NCBI GenBank assembly: GCA_963717475.1
Contig: OY970337.1
Coordinates: 558,001 to 622,000, forward strand
DNA length: 64,000 bases
Direction of reading: 5' to 3'
Origin: AC-32 sp963717475
GTDB taxonomy: Bacteria > Actinomycetota > Thermoleophilia > Gaiellales > Gaiellaceae
Part shown: positions 16,427 to 24,484 of the stretch, piece after piece
Layout: every line of letters begins with the position of its first letter
Numbering within the stretch: position 1 is the stretch's first letter
Translations under genes and position numbers: made by a program
Notes under the pieces: generated by a model
Databases searched by the model: none
Told to the model about the DNA's origin: nothing
Seen by the model: only the letters and a program-made list of their open reading frames with translations

Positions 16427-17707
16427 ATGGACCGCCGCCGTCCATCCGGCCGCAGAGGAGGGCTCCTCAGCCGGGAGCCCAGCTTCAGGCGGCTCTTTCT
16501 CGCGACGATCGGCTCCGGGGCGGGCACGTGGCTCGCGCTCGTCGCGCTCGAGATCGACATCTTCGAGCGCACGCATTCGTCCGCCTGGATCGCGGCGCTC
16601 CTGATCGCCGACCTGCTGCCGGCGTTCGCGATCGGCATCTTCGCGGGACCGCTCATCGACCGGCTGTCCCGCCGGACGTTGATGGTCGGGGCGGACCTCG
16701 TCCGCTTCGGCGTCTTCGTCGCGCTCGTCTTCACGACGAACGCGACGCAGATCGTGGTGCTCGCGGCGGTCGCAGGCATCGCGACCGGCGTCTTCCGCCC
16801 GGCCGCCTATGCGGCGATCCCCAACGCGGTCGAGGACGCGGACCTTCCGGCGGCCAACTCGCTGCTGCAGACGGCCGACAACATCACCTGGGCGCTCGGC
16901 TCGGTGGCGGGCGGCGCGCTCGCGGCGGCGGTCGGGGTCAATGCCGCCTACCTGTTCAACGCGGCGACCTTCCTCGTTTCGGCCGCCCTGCTCGCCGGGC
17001 TCTCGGCCCGGGTTCTGCAGGCCGGTTCCGTCGCGAGCAGGGGCCACTGGCAGGACCTGAAGGACGGCTTCAGCCTCTCGGTCCGCTCGCCCGGCCTGCT
17101 GACGGTTCTGGTCGCGTGGAACATCGCGATGTTCGCCACCGCTGCGGTCAACGTCGCGGAGCCGAGCCTCGCTCTCGACACCTTCTCGGCCGGCAGTTTC
17201 GGGCTCGGGCTGATGATGGGCTGCTCCGGGCTCGGGCTCGCGGTCGGCGCGTACCTGGCGGCTGCGTGGATCGAGCGCCGGGGACTGTCGAGGGTCTACG
17301 GCGCCTCGCTCGGCCTGATGGTGATCGGGATCGGCGCGGCGGCGGTGGCCCCGAACGTCTGGGTCGCCGCGGCCTGTGTGGTCGTGCTCGGGTGCGGCAA
17401 CGGCTCGGCGGTCGTCTGTAACGCGCTGCTCGTCCAGCGGGGCGCGCCCGACGAGCTGCGCGGGCGGGCGTTTGCCGTGCTGATGAGCTCGAACGTCGGC
17501 ATGCTGATGCTCGGCATGATCGTGGCCGGCCGGCTCACAGACGTCGTCGGCGCCCGCTGGGTCTGGGCTGCTGCCGCGGTCGCCGCCTGGGTCGCGGCCG
17601 TAGTCGGGTTCTCTCTCGCGCGGCGGGTCGCGCCGCCCGAGCCCGCGAAGATCGAGCCCGAGCCGGTCGCCGTCACCGCGCACGCCGCCGAGCCCGTACA
17701 GCGCTAG
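16427..17707 (+). CDS. MFS transporter (MFS_3 / enterobactin-exporter-like)
   Basis: 426 aa with about 12 hydrophobic segments. The start SREPSFRRLFLATIGSGAGTWLALVAL and the loop motif GPLIDRLSRRTLMVGADLVRF (motif A-like, between helices 2 and 3), then FRPAAYAAIPN, place it in the MFS_3 group that includes macrolide and siderophore exporters. The substrate cannot be told. The ATG is set by a TACCTT box 7 nt upstream; 70 nt of non-coding DNA with a minus-strand terminator separates it from hisC. Confidence 0.85.
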   Translation: MDRRRPSGRRGGLLSREPSFRRLFLATIGSGAGTWLALVALEIDIFERTHSSAWIAALLIADLLPAFAIGIFAGPLIDRLSRRTLMVGADLVRFGVFVALVFTTNATQIVVLAAVAGIATGVFRPAAYAAIPNAVEDADLPAANSLLQTADNITWALGSVAGGALAAAVGVNAAYLFNAATFLVSAALLAGLSARVLQAGSVASRGHWQDLKDGFSLSVRSPGLLTVLVAWNIAMFATAAVNVAEPSLALDTFSAGSFGLGLMMGCSGLGLAVGAYLAAAWIERRGLSRVYGASLGLMVIGIGAAAVAPNVWVAAACVVVLGCGNGSAVVCNALLVQRGAPDELRGRAFAVLMSSNVGMLMLGMIVAGRLTDVVGARWVWAAAAVAAWVAAVVGFSLARRVAPPEPAKIEPEPVAVTAHAAEPVQR

Positions 17708-17710
17708 CAC

Positions 17711-17716
17711 TAGCAT
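17711..17716 (+). promoter_or_regulatory. -10 box of leaderless promoter for meaB
   Basis: TAGCAT lies 7 nt before the GTG at 17724. Confidence 0.45.
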
Positions 17717-17723
17717 CCCGTCC

Positions 17724-18716
17724 GTGGCAGCCAGGCGCGAGTTCACGCGCGAGTCGCTCGCCGCCGGCGTGCGGGCCGGCGACAAGCGGGCGCTCGCCCG
17801 CGCGATCACGCTCGTCGAGAACTCGGAGCCGCTCGCCTACGACCTCGTCAAGGACGTCTACCCCGACACGGGCAAGGCCTACGCGATCGGCGTCACGGGC
17901 CCGCCCGGCGTCGGGAAATCGACCCTCATCGGCGCCCTCGTCCGGCACGTTCGCGGCGAGGGCCGCACGGTGGGCGTGATCTCCGTCGATCCCTCGAGCC
18001 CGTTCTCCCACGGCGCGCTCCTCGGCGACCGCATCCGCCTCGCCGACCACTTCCTCGACCCCGGCGTCTTCATCCGCTCGATGGGCACGCGCGGCCACCA
18101 GGGAGGCCTCGCAGAAGCGGCGCTGCAGACCGTGCTCGTGCTCGACGCGGCCGGCAAGGAGCTCGTCTTCCTCGAGACGGTCGGCGCCGGTCAGGGCGAG
18201 GTCGAGGTGATCACGATCGCCGACACCGTCGTGCTCGTGCTGATGCCCGGCTCCGGGGACTCGATCCAGGCGCTGAAGGCCGGGATCATGGAGATCCCCG
18301 ACGTGATCGTCGTCAACAAGCTCGACCACCCGGCCGCCAAGACGATGGTGAACGAGGTGCGCTCTGTGCTCTCGCTCGACAAGGAGAGCGACTGGCGCCC
18401 GCCGATCGTGCTCACCGAAGCGTCGCGCGGGGAGAACGTCCCGGAGCTCTGGGAGAAGATCGAGGAGCACCGGGCTTTCCTCGAGAGCGAGGGCCGGCTC
18501 GAGGAGCAGCGGGGCCGCCACCTCGCCGGCGAGGTCTTCGCCGTCGCCTCCGCGCGCGCGAAGTCCCATCTCGAGCGCGCCGTCGCCGACGACCCCGAGC
18601 TGCGGCGGCTGCTCGACGAGGTTCAGAGCCGTCGCCTCGACCCGCTCACCGCCGTTCGCGAGATCATGGAGAAGGTGTTCAAACTTGACGGTGTTGACGG
18701 CACCCAAGCTCGCTGA
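17724..18716 (+). CDS. meaB: MeaB/ArgK-family G3E GTPase, methylmalonyl-CoA mutase chaperone
   Basis: 330 aa. A SIMIBI-class GTPase that protects and reloads the adenosylcobalamin enzyme methylmalonyl-CoA mutase. Walker A GPPGVGKS at 59-66, VISVDPSSPFS, the family signature SMGTRGHQGGLAEA, switch II ETVGAGQGEVEV, and NKLD base recognition are all present. No mutase gene lies in the window; the carboxylase genes at 39.7 and 45.6 kb could feed propionyl-CoA metabolism. It overlaps the threonine dehydratase start by 32 nt, so the two are probably coupled; threonine breakdown via 2-oxobutyrate yields propionyl-CoA, which makes this pairing sensible. Confidence 0.93.
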   Translation: MAARREFTRESLAAGVRAGDKRALARAITLVENSEPLAYDLVKDVYPDTGKAYAIGVTGPPGVGKSTLIGALVRHVRGEGRTVGVISVDPSSPFSHGALLGDRIRLADHFLDPGVFIRSMGTRGHQGGLAEAALQTVLVLDAAGKELVFLETVGAGQGEVEVITIADTVVLVLMPGSGDSIQALKAGIMEIPDVIVVNKLDHPAAKTMVNEVRSVLSLDKESDWRPPIVLTEASRGENVPELWEKIEEHRAFLESEGRLEEQRGRHLAGEVFAVASARAKSHLERAVADDPELRRLLDEVQSRRLDPLTAVREIMEKVFKLDGVDGTQAR

Positions 18717-19854
18717 GATCGAGGAGGCGCGGAAGCGGCTCGAAGGAGTCGCGCGCGTGACCCCGGTCTACACGTCCGAGACGCTCAGCAAGCTCATCGG
18801 CCGTGACGTCTGGCTGAAGGCCGAGAACCTGCAGCGCACCGGCTCGTTCAAGATCCGGGGAGCCTTCAACAAGATCTCGACGCTCTCCGACCGGGAGCGG
18901 CGCGCCGGGGTCGTCGCGGCGAGTGCGGGAAACCACGGCCAGGCGGTCGCCTGGGCCGCACGCGAGGTGGGGGCGAAGGCGACGATCTTCATGCCGCAGG
19001 ACGCGCCGATGGCCAAGGTCGAGCCGACCAAGAGCTACGGCGCCGAGGCGCGGCTCGTCGGAGCGCGCTTCGAGGACGCGCTGGCCGAGTCGCTCGCCTA
19101 CGCCGAGAAAAGCGGCGCGACCTTCGTCCACCCGTACGAGGACGAGCAGGTGATCGCAGGGCAGGGCACGATCGGCCTCGAGCTCGCCGGGCAGGTGCCG
19201 GCGGCGGGCACGGTGGTCATCCCCGTCGGCGGCGGCGGTCTCTCGTCGGGAATCTCGCTCGCGCTGCGGGCGGTCAAGCCCGACCTGCGGATCGTCGGCG
19301 TCCAGGCCGGGCTCGGCGGCTGGACGATCGCGGACGGCATCGCCGTCAAGTCGGTCGGCGAGGAGACCGGCCGGATCCTCGACGGGACGCTCGACGAGAT
19401 CGTCTCGGTCAGCGACGACGAGATCTGCCAGGCGATCGTGCTCCTGCTGGAGCGCGCGAAGCTCGTCGTGGAGGGCGCCGGGGCGGTCGGCGTGGCGGCG
19501 CTGCTCGCCAACAAGGTTGGCGGCGAAGGCCCGGTCGTGGCGGTGCTCTCGGGCGGCAACATCGACCCGACCGTGCTCATCTCCGTGATGCGCCACGGGC
19601 TCACGTCGGCGGGTCGCTACCTCGTCCTGCGCACGCGTCTCGGCGACCGGCCCGGCGAGCTGATCAAGCTTCTGAAGCTGGTCGCGCAGGAGCGGGCGAA
19701 CGTGATCTCGGTCGAGCACCACCGTGAGGGGATGGACGTGCCGGTGACCGAGAGCGAGATCGAGCTGACGCTGACGATGCGCGACGAGCACCACTGCTCG
19801 GTGCTGCTGGAGACTCTTCGTAGCCTCGGCTACGAGGTCGAGCGCCTCCGGTAG
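18685..19854 (+). CDS. ilvA: Threonine ammonia-lyase (threonine dehydratase) with C-terminal ACT domain
   Basis: 389 aa from a TTG at 18685; GTG at 18691 is an alternative. PLP fold type II enzyme making 2-oxobutyrate and ammonia from threonine. PLP lysine in GSFKIRGAF (K56), ASAGNHGQAVA, the phosphate-binding loop VGGGGLSSG, and SGGNIDP near the end of the catalytic domain. About 75 C-terminal residues (RLGDRPGELIKLLKL onward) form one ACT-like regulatory domain, as in the catabolic/short IlvA form. Coupled to meaB upstream and followed after 2 nt by the cyclase gene. Confidence 0.9.
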   Translation: MTVLTAPKLAEIEEARKRLEGVARVTPVYTSETLSKLIGRDVWLKAENLQRTGSFKIRGAFNKISTLSDRERRAGVVAASAGNHGQAVAWAAREVGAKATIFMPQDAPMAKVEPTKSYGAEARLVGARFEDALAESLAYAEKSGATFVHPYEDEQVIAGQGTIGLELAGQVPAAGTVVIPVGGGGLSSGISLALRAVKPDLRIVGVQAGLGGWTIADGIAVKSVGEETGRILDGTLDEIVSVSDDEICQAIVLLLERAKLVVEGAGAVGVAALLANKVGGEGPVVAVLSGGNIDPTVLISVMRHGLTSAGRYLVLRTRLGDRPGELIKLLKLVAQERANVISVEHHREGMDVPVTESEIELTLTMRDEHHCSVLLETLRSLGYEVERLR

Positions 19855-19856
19855 CG

Positions 19857-22800
19857 GTGGCCGAGCGATCACACCGGGAGCGAAAGGTCGTGACGGTGCT
19901 CTTCGCCGACCTCGTCGGCTTCACGTCGCGGGCCGAGTCGCTCGACCCCGAGGACGTCGACGCGATCCTGCGGCCGTACCACGAGCAGCTGCGCTCCGAG
20001 CTCGAGCGCCACGGCGGCACCGTCGAGAAGTTCATCGGGGACGCCGTCATGGCCCTCTTCGGGGCGCCTGTCGCCCACGAGGACGATCCCGAGCGCGCGG
20101 TTCGCGCCGCGCTCGCGATCCGCGAGGCGATGACGGACGACGGCCGGCTCCAGGTTCGCATCGCCGTCACGACCGGCGAGGCGCTCGTCACCCTCGGAGC
20201 CCGGCCGAGCGAGGGCGAAGGGATGGCGGCCGGTGACGTGGTCAACACCGCCGCCCGCCTCCAGAGCGCGGCGCCGGTCAACGGGATCCTCGTCGACGAG
20301 ACGACGTACCGCGCCACCCGCGACGTCATCCACTACGACGAGGCCGACCCGGTGAGCGCCAAGGGAAAGGCCGACCAGGTGCCGGTCTGGGAGGCGACTG
20401 AGGCGCGGGCGCGGTTCGGCGCCGACGTCGTGCAGGCGGGAGCGCGGCTCGTCGGGCGGCGGCGCGAGCTCGATTCGCTCGCCGATGCGCTCGCCCGCGC
20501 GCGCGAGGAGCGCTCGCCACAGCTCGTCACGCTCGTCGGCGTGCCGGGAATCGGCAAGAGCCGGCTGGTCTACGAGCTGTATGCGCGCGTCGATGCCGAA
20601 GAGGAGCTGACGAACTGGCGGCAGGGCCGTTCGCTTCCCTACGGCGAGGGCGTGACCTACTGGGCGCTCGCCGAGATGGCGAAGGCGCAGGCGGGAATCC
20701 TCGAGACGGACGGCCCGGACGAGGCCGAGGCCAAGCTTGCGGAGATGGTCGGCGACCTCGTCGACAACGGGGCCGAGCAGCTGCTCGAGAGCCTGCGGCC
20801 GCTGGTTGGCCTGGCAGGCGACGGAGACCCGGGCGGCGACCGCGCGGCGCGCTTCGCGGCCTGGAGGCAGCTGTTCGAGGCGCTCGCCGAGCGGCGGCCG
20901 ACCGTACTGGTGTTCGAAGACCTGCACTGGGCCGACGACGACCTGCTCGACTTCGTCGACCACCTCGTCGACTGGGCTGTGGGCGTCCCGCTGCTGGTCG
21001 TCTGCACGGCGAGGCCCGAGCTGCTCGAGCGGCGGCCGGGTTGGGGCGGCGGCAAGTCCAACGCGCTCACGCTCTCGATCTCGCCGCTCTCCGACGACGA
21101 CACGGCGCGCCTCCTCGCGGAGCTGCTGGAGCGCTCGGTGCTCCCGGCGGAGACGCAGGCGTCGCTGCTGGCGCGCGCCGGCGGGAACCCGCTGTACGCC
21201 GAGCAGTTCGCCCGGTTGCTCGCGGAGACCGGGAGCGACGACCTTCGGGTTCCGGAGAACGTGCAGGGCATCATCGCGGCGCGGCTCGACGGGCTGCCGG
21301 CCGCCGAGAAGCAGCTGCTGCAGGACGCGGCGGTCCTCGGAAAGGTCTTCTGGCTCGGTGCGGTGTGCGCTGTCGGCGAGCTCGAACGCGCTCAGGCAGA
21401 GGACGCGCTGCACGCGCTCGAGCGGAAGGAGTTCGTCCGGCGCGAGCGCCGCTCGTCGGTCGGCGGTGAAGAGGAATACGCGTTCCGGCACGTGCTCGTC
21501 TGCGACGTGGCGTACGGGCAGATCCCGCGCGCCGGCCGCATCCACCGGCACGAGCGCGTGGCGTCGTGGATCGACGCGCTCGGCCGGCGCGAGGACAACG
21601 CGGAGATGCTTGCGCACCATTACCTCCAGGCTCTGGAGCTTCGCCGCGCGGCCGCCCAGGAGGAGCCCCCCGAGCTCACGGAGCGAGCCCGGCTGGCCGC
21701 GCGAGACGCCGGCGACCGCGCCTATGTCCTCGGTTCGTTCACCGCGGCGCGCCGCTTCTTCGAGGCGGCGCTCGAGCTCTGGCCGCCGGACGATCAGGAG
21801 AGGTCCGAGCTGCTGCTGGCCTACGCGCGCAGCCGGGTGGACGACGCGGGTCTCGACGACTCGGTGCTGACCGAGGCGACCGAGGGGCTCATGGCCGCGG
21901 GCAAGGTCGAGGACGCGGCCGAGGCGCGGGCCAGGCTCGGCGGCGTGTGGCTCAACCGGGGCGACCGTGACCGGGCACTCGAGCAGCTCGAGCTCGCACG
22001 GGAGTTGCTCGCCGACCGCGAGCCGTCGCCCGCGAAAGCCTTCGTCCTCCAGGAGCTTGCCCGGACCCTGATGATGGCCGACGACGAGCGGGCCTTCGGC
22101 CTTGCCTATGAGTCCCTGCAGCTTGCGGAGGGGCTCGGCCTCGATGCGGTCAGGGCTCGCAACCTGAACACGATCGGCTGTGGAAAGGTGAAGCTGGGCG
22201 ACAGGAGCGGTCTTCAGGATCTCGAGCGTGCGATCGAGATCGGAGCCGCCGCCAACTCCCACGAGGAAGTCAGTGCGCTGGCGAACCTCCAGACGATGGT
22301 CGGCATTCTCGGAGACCTGCGGCGCGCTGCCGAGTTGCAGGAGCAGTGCCTGACCGGCGCCCGACGCCTGGGGGTGGCGAGCTTCGTGCTCTGGCAGGAG
22401 GCGGAAGGGGCAATCCACGCTTTCTGGCAGGGCCGGTGGGCCGAGGCGTTCGCGCAGTCGAGCGACTTCATCGACGCAACGGAAGCGGGCTCCTCGCACT
22501 ACATGGACTCCGTCTGCCGGTACGTCCGCGGATCGATCTACCTGGCTCGCGGCGACATCGAAGCCGCGCTCGCCGACGCGCGGCGCGGGACGGAGCAGGC
22601 GCGGCCCGTCAAGGACCCCCAGGCACTGAACCCGGCGGTCGCCTTCGAGGCACGCGTGGAGCTCGCGGCCGGCAACCTCGAGGCCGCCGGCCGGTTGGCC
22701 GACGAGCTGCTCGCGATCTGGGGAAGCGACGGAGTCGGCCCGCAGGTCGAGTCGATCGACGGAGCGTGGGCCCTGTTCGACCTGGGGCGAGCCGACGAGC

Positions 22801-23081
22801 TGGTGGCGGCGATCGAGCGGGCCGCGGCTCAGACGCTCTGGCACGAGGGGGCCAGGCACATCGCAGCCGGCGACGCAGCTGCCGCGGCGGAGGTCTACGC
22901 CGAGATCGGGACCCTTCCCGATGAGCTCTACGCCCGCCTGCGGGCGGCCGACGACCTGGTCCGCCGCGGGCGGCGCGCGGACGCCGATGCTCAGCTGAGG
23001 CTCGCCTTACCCCGTCTCACCGAGCTCGGCGCGACGGCCTGGCAGGCTCAGGCCAAGGCGTTGCTCGCCGCGTCCGCCTAG
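19857..23081 (+). CDS. Class III adenylate/guanylate cyclase - AAA NTPase - TPR regulator
   Basis: 1074 aa. N-terminal cyclase domain (10-180) with metal-binding Asp18 (FADLVGFT) and Asp62 (KFIGDAVMALF), Asn130 and Arg134 (VVNTAARL) for the transition state, and Lys169 (SAKGK) for base recognition: a complete catalytic set. Then an AAA/STAND NTPase (about 200-560) with LVGRRREL, Walker A GVPGIGKS at 228-235, Walker B LVFEDLHWADD and RAGGNPLYAEQ, and about 450 residues of TPR-like helices. There is no DNA-binding domain, so output is probably cyclic nucleotide or protein interaction. GTG start 2 nt after the ilvA stop; the 3' end overlaps the convergent MBL gene by 4 nt. Confidence 0.9.
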   Translation: MAERSHRERKVVTVLFADLVGFTSRAESLDPEDVDAILRPYHEQLRSELERHGGTVEKFIGDAVMALFGAPVAHEDDPERAVRAALAIREAMTDDGRLQVRIAVTTGEALVTLGARPSEGEGMAAGDVVNTAARLQSAAPVNGILVDETTYRATRDVIHYDEADPVSAKGKADQVPVWEATEARARFGADVVQAGARLVGRRRELDSLADALARAREERSPQLVTLVGVPGIGKSRLVYELYARVDAEEELTNWRQGRSLPYGEGVTYWALAEMAKAQAGILETDGPDEAEAKLAEMVGDLVDNGAEQLLESLRPLVGLAGDGDPGGDRAARFAAWRQLFEALAERRPTVLVFEDLHWADDDLLDFVDHLVDWAVGVPLLVVCTARPELLERRPGWGGGKSNALTLSISPLSDDDTARLLAELLERSVLPAETQASLLARAGGNPLYAEQFARLLAETGSDDLRVPENVQGIIAARLDGLPAAEKQLLQDAAVLGKVFWLGAVCAVGELERAQAEDALHALERKEFVRRERRSSVGGEEEYAFRHVLVCDVAYGQIPRAGRIHRHERVASWIDALGRREDNAEMLAHHYLQALELRRAAAQEEPPELTERARLAARDAGDRAYVLGSFTAARRFFEAALELWPPDDQERSELLLAYARSRVDDAGLDDSVLTEATEGLMAAGKVEDAAEARARLGGVWLNRGDRDRALEQLELARELLADREPSPAKAFVLQELARTLMMADDERAFGLAYESLQLAEGLGLDAVRARNLNTIGCGKVKLGDRSGLQDLERAIEIGAAANSHEEVSALANLQTMVGILGDLRRAAELQEQCLTGARRLGVASFVLWQEAEGAIHAFWQGRWAEAFAQSSDFIDATEAGSSHYMDSVCRYVRGSIYLARGDIEAALADARRGTEQARPVKDPQALNPAVAFEARVELAAGNLEAAGRLADELLAIWGSDGVGPQVESIDGAWALFDLGRADELVAAIERAAAQTLWHEGARHIAAGDAAAAAEVYAEIGTLPDELYARLRAADDLVRRGRRADADAQLRLALPRLTELGATAWQAQAKALLAASA

Positions 23082-24394
23082 CCGGAACCGCAGCGGCGGA
23101 AGCTCGTCAAGGCGTGGCCGCGCTGCTCGAGGTCCGGGATGCCCGCGTCCAGGACCGGGCGCGCCTGCACGCCGTGGGCGGCCAGCACGCTCGCCGCGAC
23201 CGCGGCGCGCGCTCCGCTCTCGCAGATCGTCACGACCGGGCGGCCGTTGTCCAGCTCCTCGGCGAAGTCGCCCACGAGCCGGTACGGGATGTGCCGGCTC
23301 TCCGGGATGTAGCCCTCGTCGCGCTCGTCCTTCTCGCGGACGTCGACCAGCTCGACCGCGTCCGCCGAGAGCAGGCGCTCGAGCTCGTCCACGCCGATGG
23401 GCTCCAGCGTCTCCGTGGCGGGGCCGTCGAGGAAGTAGCCGGCGAGGTCGAGCAGGCCGACGGCGCGCAACCGGGCGGCGGCCGCCTCGGCCTCCTCGGG
23501 CGAAGACGCGCGGATCGCAACCGGCTGCTCGATGTCGAGCACGAAGCCCGCCTTCGTCCCGAGTGACGAGCCGGAGAGCGGGACGTTCAGCGCGCCGCGC
23601 AGGTGACCGGCCGCGAACTCGTGCGGGGAGCGGACGTCGAGCACCTGTGCGTCGTGGCTCTCCAGCCGCTCGAGCGGCGGCTGCGCGCCGACAAAAGGCC
23701 CGCGATTGAGGGCGACGACGCGGTCGACGGTCGGCGGCCGCGGCGCGGAGATCGCCGCGTGCGCCGCGACGAACTCCTCCTCGCTCGGGTACGCGAGCGC
23801 GCGGTTCGTCTTCAGCTCGGCGGCGATCGTGGAAGAGCGGGCCGAGCTGATCCCGGTCGCGCAGAGCGAGCCCGCGACGTGGCCGGGGTCGACCTCGGTG
23901 CCGTCGGGGAGCCCTGCCAGGCGCTGCAGCGAATGGAACATCGCCTCTGCGCCCTCGCGCGCGTCGACCGCGAGATCTGGCCGGGCCGCGTCGCCGATCA
24001 GCAGCGAGTCGCCGGTCAGCAGGTGGCCGTCCACGAGGTAGCAGCAGTGCTCGGGTCGGTGCCCGGGCGTGTGCAGGACGCGGATCGCGATGGAGCCGAC
24101 CTCGATCTCTGCGCCGTCCTCGACGGGTTCGAACGGGTACTCGGGCTCGGCGATGGGATGAATCGACACCGGAATGCCGTGCTCGAGCCCCAGCCGGCCG
24201 TGTCCGGAGAGGTGATCGGCGTGCGTGTGCGTCTCGAGCACTCGCGCGATTTGCACGCCGCTGCGCTCCGCCTCCGCGAGGTACGGCTCGACGGCGTACG
24301 CAGGGTCGACGAGCACGGCCTCGCCTGCTTCCTCGTCACCGATCAGATAGGACGCGCAGCCGAGGTCGTCATCCACGAACTGCCGAAAGAGCAC
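23078..24394 (-). CDS. MBL-fold persulfide-dioxygenase-like protein with two rhodanese domains
   Basis: 438 aa. Metallo-beta-lactamase domain (1-235) with the metal motif HTHADH (56-61), then HTPGHRPEH and GDSLLIGD, of the ETHE1/glyoxalase II type, followed by two rhodanese domains. The second has an active-site Cys in VVTICESGARA; the first has Ala-Ser at that place (VAIRASSPEEA) and is probably inactive. Such fusions oxidise persulfide sulfur from H2S or glutathione. It is divergent from norZ. GTG start with a TAGCGT box 6 nt upstream on the minus strand. Confidence 0.87.
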   Translation of the reverse strand: MLFRQFVDDDLGCASYLIGDEEAGEAVLVDPAYAVEPYLAEAERSGVQIARVLETHTHADHLSGHGRLGLEHGIPVSIHPIAEPEYPFEPVEDGAEIEVGSIAIRVLHTPGHRPEHCCYLVDGHLLTGDSLLIGDAARPDLAVDAREGAEAMFHSLQRLAGLPDGTEVDPGHVAGSLCATGISSARSSTIAAELKTNRALAYPSEEEFVAAHAAISAPRPPTVDRVVALNRGPFVGAQPPLERLESHDAQVLDVRSPHEFAAGHLRGALNVPLSGSSLGTKAGFVLDIEQPVAIRASSPEEAEAAAARLRAVGLLDLAGYFLDGPATETLEPIGVDELERLLSADAVELVDVREKDERDEGYIPESRHIPYRLVGDFAEELDNGRPVVTICESGARAAVAASVLAAHGVQARPVLDAGIPDLEQRGHALTSFRRCGSG

Positions 24395-24400
24395 TGCTTG

Positions 24401-24406
24401 ACGCTA
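24401..24406 (-). promoter_or_regulatory. -10 box of leaderless promoter for MBL-rhodanese gene
   Basis: On the minus strand TAGCGT lies 6 nt before the GTG at 24394. Confidence 0.45.
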
Positions 24407-24445
24407 TCAGGGCGGCCTGCGGGTTTTCCAGGATGCGCGCGGGCG

Positions 24446-24468
24446 GATTTGAGAACATCGGCGAAATC
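24446..24468. promoter_or_regulatory. Candidate operator upstream of norZ
   Basis: The inverted repeat GATTT-N13-AAATC lies 17-39 nt before the norZ GTG and just upstream of its Shine-Dalgarno GAGGAGGC. An NO-sensing regulator site is plausible here, but the sequence does not match a consensus I can name with confidence. Confidence 0.25.
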
Positions 24469-24484
24469 GAACGAGGAGGCACAC

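Noticed and set aside
16356..17809. Long open minus-strand frames antisense to hisC and the MFS gene
   Set aside because: High-GC codon bias opens frames opposite real genes; composition is Arg/Asp/Gly-rich without domains, while the plus-strand genes have clear families.
19869..22859. Nearly 1000-codon minus-strand frame antisense to the cyclase gene
   Set aside because: No recognisable motif and typical shadow composition (Arg, Pro, Leu, Val); the plus-strand frame has complete cyclase and NTPase motifs.
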